In this document: one piece after another, positions 31,167 to 35,786 of the stretch
Numbering within the stretch: the stretch's first letter is position 1
Layout: the number at the start of each line of letters is the position of its first letter
DNA from: an uncultured Olsenella sp.
Lineage (GTDB): Bacteria > Actinomycetota > Coriobacteriia > Coriobacteriales > Atopobiaceae
Assembly: GCA_900548775.1 (NCBI GenBank)
Contig: URLM01000015.1
Coordinates: 1 to 35,786 of the forward strand
Direction: 5' to 3'
Length of the DNA stretch: 35,786 bases
Position numbers and translations under genes: made by a program
The notes under the pieces: generated by a model
What the model saw: the letters and a program-made list of their open reading frames with translations, nothing else
Databases searched by the model: none
What the model was told of the DNA's origin: nothing

Positions 31167-32987
31167 CTAGTTGTTTGTCGACGTGGATGCGGTCGACGTG
31201 GTGGTTGTTGAGGCATCCGGGGAGATGCCAAGGTCCGTGACGGCGGCCTCCATTATCTCCTTGAAGGTGGGCGCCGCTGAGGAGAGCGCGAGGTGCGGCG
31301 TTCCGTTGAGGCCCACGTAGACCAGGACGTCGGGGTCGCTGGCGTTGGCAAAGCCACACAGAGACGCCACGTACTTGCCCTGCTGATAGCCGCCGGACTC
31401 GCTGGCCTGCTCGCCCGTGCCCGTCTTGCCCGCAATCGTGTAGCCGTCGACCTGGCCGCGCTTGCCGGTGCCGTCGGTCATGACCGATGTCATCATGTCG
31501 GTGAGCTCGTCGGCCGTGGTCTTGGAGATGACCTGCTCGCCCGCAGGCCAGTCGACCTCCTCGCCACCCTTGGAGACGAGGAAGTGGGGCGTGGTGGGAA
31601 TGCCGTCGTTGGCGACGATGCCAAACGCGCGCACGATCTGGACCATGGGCACGGCGAGGGCCTGGCCAAAGGCCATGGCGCCGAGCGTCGCGCCGGTGTA
31701 GTTCTCGTAGCTGGTCACGATGCCCGTTGCCTCGCCCGGGTAGTCGATGCCCGTGGCGTGGCCGATGCCGAACTTGTCGACGCCCTCGGCGAAGCGCTGC
31801 GCGCCGATGACCTCCTGCGCAAGGAGCGAGACGCCGACGTTCGAGGAGCGCACGAGCATGGTGCGCACCGTCATGTCCTCGGCGCCGCTGCGCGCCTCGT
31901 CGTCGGTCACCCAGTCGTCGCCGGCAAGAATCTGGACGGGGACGTTGTAGACGCTGTCCGCGTTGAACAGGCCGTTCTCGACGCCGATGGCGACAGTCAG
32001 GATCTTGAACATCGAGCCCGGCTCGTAGGAGGCGGTCACGGGCTTGAGCGTGAGGGCGTCCGAGCTGGTGTTGGCGAGGTCTGAGAGCTTCGCCAGCGGC
32101 GTCGAGCATGCGGCGTAGATCTCGCCCGTCTTGGGGTTTGTCACCATGACGGAGCCGGAGTCCGCGTCGTAGTCGCCGACCGCCTGGGAGATGACCTCCT
32201 CGGCCTTCTCCTGGATGTCGATGTCGATGGAGAGGACCAGGTCCTGGCCGTTCTTCGCCTCGGTCACCTGGGAGGTGCCGCCGGCGATGGGGGTGCCCGT
32301 GAGGCCGGTCTCGACGATCATCTGGCCGTCGGTGCCGGAGAGGGCGTCGTTGTAGTAGTACTCCAGGCCCGTGAGGCCCTCCCCGTCGGTGCCCACGACG
32401 CCCAGCACCTGGCTCGCCACGTCACCGTAGGGGTAGACGCGCTTGGTGTCGTCGAGGTAGTAGACGCCCTTGAGCTTGGCGTCCGACAGCTGCTGCTTGA
32501 TGGTGTCGGCCACGTCGCTGTCCACCTGGCGCTTGACGTAGGCGAAGGTGGAGTCGGTGGTGAGCGCCGAGGTGTAGTCGCCTGCGCTGCCGCCCAGGTT
32601 GGCGACGAGTATTCTCGCCACGCCCGAGGGGTCCGTGATCTCCTTGGGGTTGCAGTAGATGGTCTTGCAGTCCACGCTCATGGCAAGCACGTTGCCGTTG
32701 CGGTCGTAGATGGTCCCGCGCTTGGCGTGGAGCGTGATCACGTTGGTGCGGTGCTGCTCGGCCGCGTCGGAAAGGCTCGGGGCTTCGACCACCTGGAGCC
32801 AGAAGAGGCGCCCCGCCACAATGGCGAACACGACCATAAGGATGAGGAAGATCACGCGCGTGCCGCTGTCGAAGCCGCCGGGGCCCGACCCGCCCGGTCT
32901 GGACGCACGGGCGCGATAACGGGCACGAGAGGCCTCGTCATACGAGGCCTCCTGCATTCCACGCCGCCCTTGGCGGCTCTGTCTCAT
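31167..32987 (-). CDS. ftsI: Septal transpeptidase FtsI (class B PBP)
   Basis: 606 residues. Cross-links septal peptidoglycan with FtsW. It has a short basic cytoplasmic region, one transmembrane helix (about 42-61), and the class B N-terminal module beginning RGTIYDRNGNVLAMS. The transpeptidase domain has its three motifs: SMFK (catalytic Ser325), SSN (381-383) and KTG (521-523). The tail is a Ser/Thr run. No PASTA domains are seen. I chose the ATG at 32987 with GAGAG upstream; a GTG four codons earlier lacks a site. It is the target family of beta-lactams. Confidence 0.95.
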   Translation of the reverse strand: MRQSRQGRRGMQEASYDEASRARYRARASRPGGSGPGGFDSGTRVIFLILMVVFAIVAGRLFWLQVVEAPSLSDAAEQHRTNVITLHAKRGTIYDRNGNVLAMSVDCKTIYCNPKEITDPSGVARILVANLGGSAGDYTSALTTDSTFAYVKRQVDSDVADTIKQQLSDAKLKGVYYLDDTKRVYPYGDVASQVLGVVGTDGEGLTGLEYYYNDALSGTDGQMIVETGLTGTPIAGGTSQVTEAKNGQDLVLSIDIDIQEKAEEVISQAVGDYDADSGSVMVTNPKTGEIYAACSTPLAKLSDLANTSSDALTLKPVTASYEPGSMFKILTVAIGVENGLFNADSVYNVPVQILAGDDWVTDDEARSGAEDMTVRTMLVRSSNVGVSLLAQEVIGAQRFAEGVDKFGIGHATGIDYPGEATGIVTSYENYTGATLGAMAFGQALAVPMVQIVRAFGIVANDGIPTTPHFLVSKGGEEVDWPAGEQVISKTTADELTDMMTSVMTDGTGKRGQVDGYTIAGKTGTGEQASESGGYQQGKYVASLCGFANASDPDVLVYVGLNGTPHLALSSAAPTFKEIMEAAVTDLGISPDASTTTTSTASTSTNN

Positions 32988-33010
32988 GCTCTCTCTCACG
33001 AGGGAGTAGT

Positions 33011-33562
33011 CTACGCCTCAGGGGCAGCCATAGCGTCGTCCGTCACGGACTGCGCAGCATCCCCATCCGCCGTGGTCGCGCTCGCAGAGGCGGCCTCGCC
33101 GGCAGACGTCGCCTCGGTCGCCGCGGCATCGGCGGATGCGCCGTTGGACGAGACGGTGATCACCTCTCGGTTGGTCGAGAGGGACATGCCGTAGTTCTGC
33201 GTGGCGATGCGGCTGATGCGGCTCGACGAGGAGAGCACGGACTTCTCGACCTGAAGGTCCTCGTTGAGCGCCTGCGCCTCCTTGATCTGGGAGCGCAGCG
33301 CAGAGTTTGCCTGGAGGGTCGAGACGGTTGCCGTGGAGAGCGCCACGCGGCAGGCGCCGAGCGCGATGAACACGAGGGCGCAGACGACGGCGAGACGGAC
33401 GCGATGCAGGAACTGGGGGCTCACGCCAGCCCTGGCGCGCGCGTCAAGCCCGCCACCGGTGACGACCGAGAACGACGGGCGCTGCTCGACGCGTTCGTCG
33501 CGACGTTCGCGGCTCCTCTCGGCTACGTCCATCCTGACGGCTTCTGACCCCTGATACCTCAT
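33011..33562 (-). CDS. ftsL: Cell division protein FtsL-like
   Basis: 183 residues. Small bitopic divisome protein that pairs with FtsB/DivIC and FtsQ. A basic N-terminus leads to one transmembrane helix (about 57-75, VRLAVVCALVFIALGACRVAL). A leucine-rich coiled-coil segment (about 80-115) follows, then ISRIATQNYGMSLSTNREVI, which matches the FtsL end. The last 45 residues are Ala/Ser-rich and extra to the family. FtsL sequences are poorly conserved, so the call rests on topology and position between rsmH and ftsI. The ATG at 33562 follows AAGGGAAAACG. Confidence 0.85.
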   Translation of the reverse strand: MRYQGSEAVRMDVAERSRERRDERVEQRPSFSVVTGGGLDARARAGVSPQFLHRVRLAVVCALVFIALGACRVALSTATVSTLQANSALRSQIKEAQALNEDLQVEKSVLSSSSRISRIATQNYGMSLSTNREVITVSSNGASADAAATEATSAGEAASASATTADGDAAQSVTDDAMAAPEA

Positions 33563-33607
33563 CGTTTTCCCTTGTCCCCCGGCTGTGCCGGACATTGTGC
33601 ATGCTGG

Positions 33608-33662
33608 TGCGTTGGTAGTGCGTTGGTGGTGCGTTTGAGCTGCGTTTGTAGTGCGTGATGCC
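33608..33662 (-). repeat. 11-bp tandem repeats in the rsmH-ftsL gap
   Basis: Five consecutive 11-bp units start with TGCGT on the plus strand: TGCGTTGGTAG, TGCGTTGGTGG, TGCGTTTGAGC, TGCGTTTGTAG and the diverged TGCGTGATGCC. The period equals about one helical turn. They lie within the 147-bp gap, upstream of ftsL. Confidence 0.8.
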
Positions 33663-33709
33663 TTGTTTTGGTGGTGCTATGCAGACGACCTTGCGGTCGG
33701 GTGCAACGC

Positions 33710-34681
33710 TTACGTGCTCTCGTGCGTGACGTCGAGCTTGACCGCCACGCGCATGAGCGCGCTTCTCGCCCGTGGGTTGGAGGAGACCTCCTCCTCGCCC
33801 GCGACGAGCGGCTTTCTCGTCCTGACGTCGACTATCGGCACGTGGCCGCAGACGCACACCGGAAGGTCCGGCGGGCAGATGCAACCCTGCGAGAGCTCGG
33901 AGAAGACGTGCTTCACGATGCGGTCCTCGAGCGAGTGGTAGGAGATGACGCAGATCCTGCCACCTGTGTTGGCCCATCGGACGGCGGCGCGAAGGCCTTG
34001 GTCGAGGGCGTCGAGCTCGTGGTTCACCTCGATGCGCAGGGCCTGGAAGGTCTTGCGCGCGGGGTGGCCGCCGTGGCGGCGGGCAGCCGCGGGTATCGCT
34101 CGCTTGATCACGTCGACGAGCTGGAAGGTCGTCTCGATGGGCGTCTTCTCGCGCGTCTCCACGATGGCGCGGGCGATGCGTGCCGCGTACTTCTCGTCCC
34201 CGTACACGCGGAGGATTCGGGTGAGGTCGGCTTCGTTGTAGGTGTTTATGACCTCTTGTGCGGTTGGGGTGTCTTTCCCCGAATCCATGCGCATGTCGAG
34301 TGGGGCGTCCTCGTTGTACGAGAAGCCCCGTTCCGGAATGTCGAGCTGGGGAGAAGAGACCCCCAGGTCGAAGAGGAAGCAGTCCACGCCGGGGACCCTG
34401 GCGTCGACGAGCAGCCGGTCAAGGTCTCCGAAGTTGCCCTTGAGCGGAAGGAACTCCGCCTGGGGCGCCTCCCGCGAGAAGCGCTCGGTCGCCGCCTTGA
34501 GTGCCATGTCATCCTGGTCGATGCCAATCGAGAGGCCGTCGGGGGCGATTCTCTGCGCGAGCGCGATGGAGTGTCCGGCCCCGCCGAGGGTGCAGTCGCA
34601 GACCACCTCTCCCGGCTTGGGGTCCAGCTCGGCGAGGACCTCGTCGAGCATCACGGGTACGTGCCGATATTCGGATGTCAA
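33710..34681 (-). CDS. rsmH: 16S rRNA m4C1402 methyltransferase RsmH (MraW)
   Basis: 323 residues. Methylates N4 of C1402 in 16S rRNA using S-adenosylmethionine. Motifs: YRHVPVMLDEVL (5-16), VVCDCTLGGAGHS (26-38, SAM loop), GIDQDD, FDLGVSSPQLD, RGFSY, DMRMD, KTFQALRIEVNHEL and ISYHSLEDRIVKHVF, with a cysteine cluster CICPPDLPVCVCG near the end. The start is a TTG at 34681 with GGGGGGAG upstream, 17 bases after the mraZ stop; the open frame beyond it is the shadow of mraZ. Confidence 0.96.
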   Translation of the reverse strand: MTSEYRHVPVMLDEVLAELDPKPGEVVCDCTLGGAGHSIALAQRIAPDGLSIGIDQDDMALKAATERFSREAPQAEFLPLKGNFGDLDRLLVDARVPGVDCFLFDLGVSSPQLDIPERGFSYNEDAPLDMRMDSGKDTPTAQEVINTYNEADLTRILRVYGDEKYAARIARAIVETREKTPIETTFQLVDVIKRAIPAAARRHGGHPARKTFQALRIEVNHELDALDQGLRAAVRWANTGGRICVISYHSLEDRIVKHVFSELSQGCICPPDLPVCVCGHVPIVDVRTRKPLVAGEEEVSSNPRARSALMRVAVKLDVTHEST

Positions 34682-34698
34682 GGCGCTCCCCCCCTTGC

Positions 34699-35133
34699 CT
34701 ACTCGCCAAAGAGAAGCGACTCGAGGCGGTCCACCGCGTCGTCGGAGGCGAACTTCTCGTTCCAGCGATCGGCGTTCCAGATCTCGAAGTGGTCGCCCGC
34801 GCCGACGACCATGAGGTCGCCGTCGAGGCCCAGGCGCTGGCGCTGACCGCGGGTCGTCTCGTCGATCTTGCCGAGGGCGACGCGGCCGGCGGAGTCGATC
34901 TCCACCGTGGTGGCCATGGCGTTGAGGCGAAGCAGGGTCTCTGCGTCGTTGCGGCTCCTGGGGTCGAGGTTCAGGCTGTTGACCCATGCCTCGAACGACT
35001 CGGGGGTGTAGCCGTAGAGCGCGTCCTTGCGCGGGATGAGCTGCACGAACTCGCCGAACTGCTTGCGCAGGATGGCGGGGAGGGTGACACGGGACTTGGA
35101 GTCGAGGCTGCGCTGGTACTGGCCAGTGAGCAT
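34699..35133 (-). CDS. mraZ: Transcriptional regulator MraZ
   Basis: 144 residues. Two AbrB/SpoVT-like repeats form a ring-shaped DNA-binding protein that regulates the dcw operon: first YQRSLDSKSRVTLPAILRKQFG (6-27), second MATTVEIDSAGRVALGKIDETTRGQ. It usually binds direct repeats at its own promoter. The ATG at 35133 follows GAGGAGGGCGAC. First gene of the cluster; three operator-like repeats lie 66-91 bases upstream. Confidence 0.95.
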   Translation of the reverse strand: MLTGQYQRSLDSKSRVTLPAILRKQFGEFVQLIPRKDALYGYTPESFEAWVNSLNLDPRSRNDAETLLRLNAMATTVEIDSAGRVALGKIDETTRGQRQRLGLDGDLMVVGAGDHFEIWNADRWNEKFASDDAVDRLESLLFGE

Positions 35134-35181
35134 GTCGCCCTCCTCTCGTTGACACTCGCGCCCACGTTTGAACGTGAACAA

Positions 35182-35224
35182 ACTATAGCCCAAAACCGAC
35201 ACCTAGCCACACCTAAAAACACTT
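35182..35224 (-). promoter_or_regulatory. mraZ promoter with three MraZ-box-like repeats
   Basis: On the minus strand AAGTGT, AGGTGT and AGGTGT (35224-35219, 35214-35209, 35204-35199) recur with an exact 10-bp period. A TATAGT -10 (35187-35182) follows, so the boxes cover the -35 area. This is the layout known for MraZ operators in other bacteria, where G-rich direct repeats are spaced by one helical turn. Confidence 0.65.
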
Positions 35225-35786
35225 TGCGACACACAAGGAGGAATTTCGGCCCCAAGCGGTTGGAGGGAGCTTTCAGTGAAGCGAGGGAGGATGCCGCCGT
35301 GGCCCCACATGTTGTGGTTGCCGGCAGCGGGGACACAACGCCGGCGGCGAGAAAGACGAACGCCGGGAAACGAATTGTGTCGGTGGGATGAAGGCGACGG
35401 TGGGGCAAAGTGTGGGGGCGGGTGTGGGGTGGCGAAGGTGTCGCGGCGCGCGGTGCGGGGGCACGCGGCAGCAGAAAACGTGCCTTCGGCGTCAATTTGA
35501 CGCCAGGAGGCACGTTATAGCAGCCGTCGCGTATGAAAGGACCCTTCCGGCGAGAATCTGACGCCGGGAGGAGGGTTTTAGAAGGGATTCCGTACGAGAC
35601 GGCCCTTCGGGCGTCGTTTTCTCGCCGGAGCGTGGATTTTCGCAGAGAGCAGCACCCCCTCTGGGTGGGCCCCCTCCTCTGGCCATCCCCTCCCCCTCCT
35701 CCCTTCTCCTTCCTCTCCTTCTTTATCGGTATCTGTGAAACGGCCTCTGCGTTTCCGCAGGTCGCGAGAAACCCTTTTCACAGATA
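35225..35786. other. Noncoding region at the right edge
   Basis: 562 bp. Open frames here are short, lack ribosome binding sites and show no protein features. It holds three degenerate hairpin repeats (35477-35640) and, at the very edge, an 11-bp inverted repeat (35730-35740 with 35776-35786) that may continue outside the window. Confidence 0.6.
35472..35516 (-). terminator. Hairpin, possible terminator of a gene beyond the right edge
   Basis: AACGTGCC pairs with GGCACGTT (35477-35484 with 35509-35516), and GGCGTCA with TGACGCC (35488-35494 with 35498-35504). On the minus strand it is followed by GTTTTCT. It could end a transcript entering from the right, insulating mraZ. It is the best-formed of three related hairpins. 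Confidence 0.45.

Noticed and set aside
35225..35786. Short open frames upstream of mraZ
   Set aside because: No start signals, biased Pro/Arg/His composition, and overlap with hairpin repeats.
1..35786. CRISPR array or phage module
   Set aside because: No regularly spaced direct repeats of CRISPR size and no phage structural or integrase genes are seen; the two toxin-antitoxin pairs do not form a defence island with other known systems.

Overview
This window is a chromosomal segment of a high-GC Gram-positive bacterium. The gene content and gene order point to the Actinobacteria, class Coriobacteriia, most likely an Olsenella- or Atopobium-like member of the Atopobiaceae. That placement is by recognition, not by a database search. 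The indicators are a GC-rich code with GTG and TTG starts, an sepF/divIVA-tailed division cluster without ftsA, two tandem bleomycin-hydrolase-type aminopeptidases, and a hypothetical protein of a family I associate with Coriobacteriia.

Left part (1-12850). Two tRNA genes (Glu-CTC, Gln-CTG) and a CCA-adding enzyme lie on the minus strand. On the plus strand follow two C1-family aminopeptidases and a HAD phosphatase. Then come a minus-strand PIN toxin with its antitoxin behind a 42-bp perfect palindrome, a translationally coupled EIIA(Glc)/YigZ pair, and rnpB (RNase P RNA) on the plus strand. After an inverted-repeat element and an orphan nuclease-like hypothetical gene comes a plus-strand pair: a radical SAM protein and a DUF4130-type partner. 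This pair is probably SOS-regulated, with two LexA-like boxes on its promoter. A YcxB-like membrane protein closes this part.

Middle part (12850-15258). This is accessory DNA: a long noncoding stretch with a terminator, a BrnT/BrnA toxin-antitoxin pair bracketed by 20-bp direct repeats, a truncated AT-rich gene end, a frameshifted remnant of an IS1595-type transposase, and several small hairpins.

Right part (15259-35133, all minus strand). This is the division and cell wall (dcw) cluster. Read in transcription order it is mraZ, rsmH, ftsL, ftsI, murF, mraY, murD, ftsW, murG, murC, murB, ftsQ, ftsZ, pgeF, yggS, sepF, proC, yggT, divIVA, then a terminator. Most genes overlap or lie within tens of bases of each other. 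The longer gaps are rsmH-ftsL (11-bp tandem repeats), murG-murC, and ftsQ-ftsZ (275 bp, probably a separate ftsZ promoter region). murE, ddl and ftsA are absent. mraZ is preceded by three operator-like direct repeats with a 10-bp period. The last 560 bp to the right edge is noncoding and carries three degenerate hairpin repeats.

The mur genes make and flip-load the lipid-linked peptidoglycan precursor, FtsW/FtsI polymerise and cross-link it at the septum, FtsZ/SepF/FtsQ/FtsL build the divisome, and DivIVA marks poles and septa. The best candidates for poorly described biology are the LexA-linked radical SAM/DUF4130 pair, the symmetric palindrome at the PIN module, and the repeat-bracketed BrnTA cassette.
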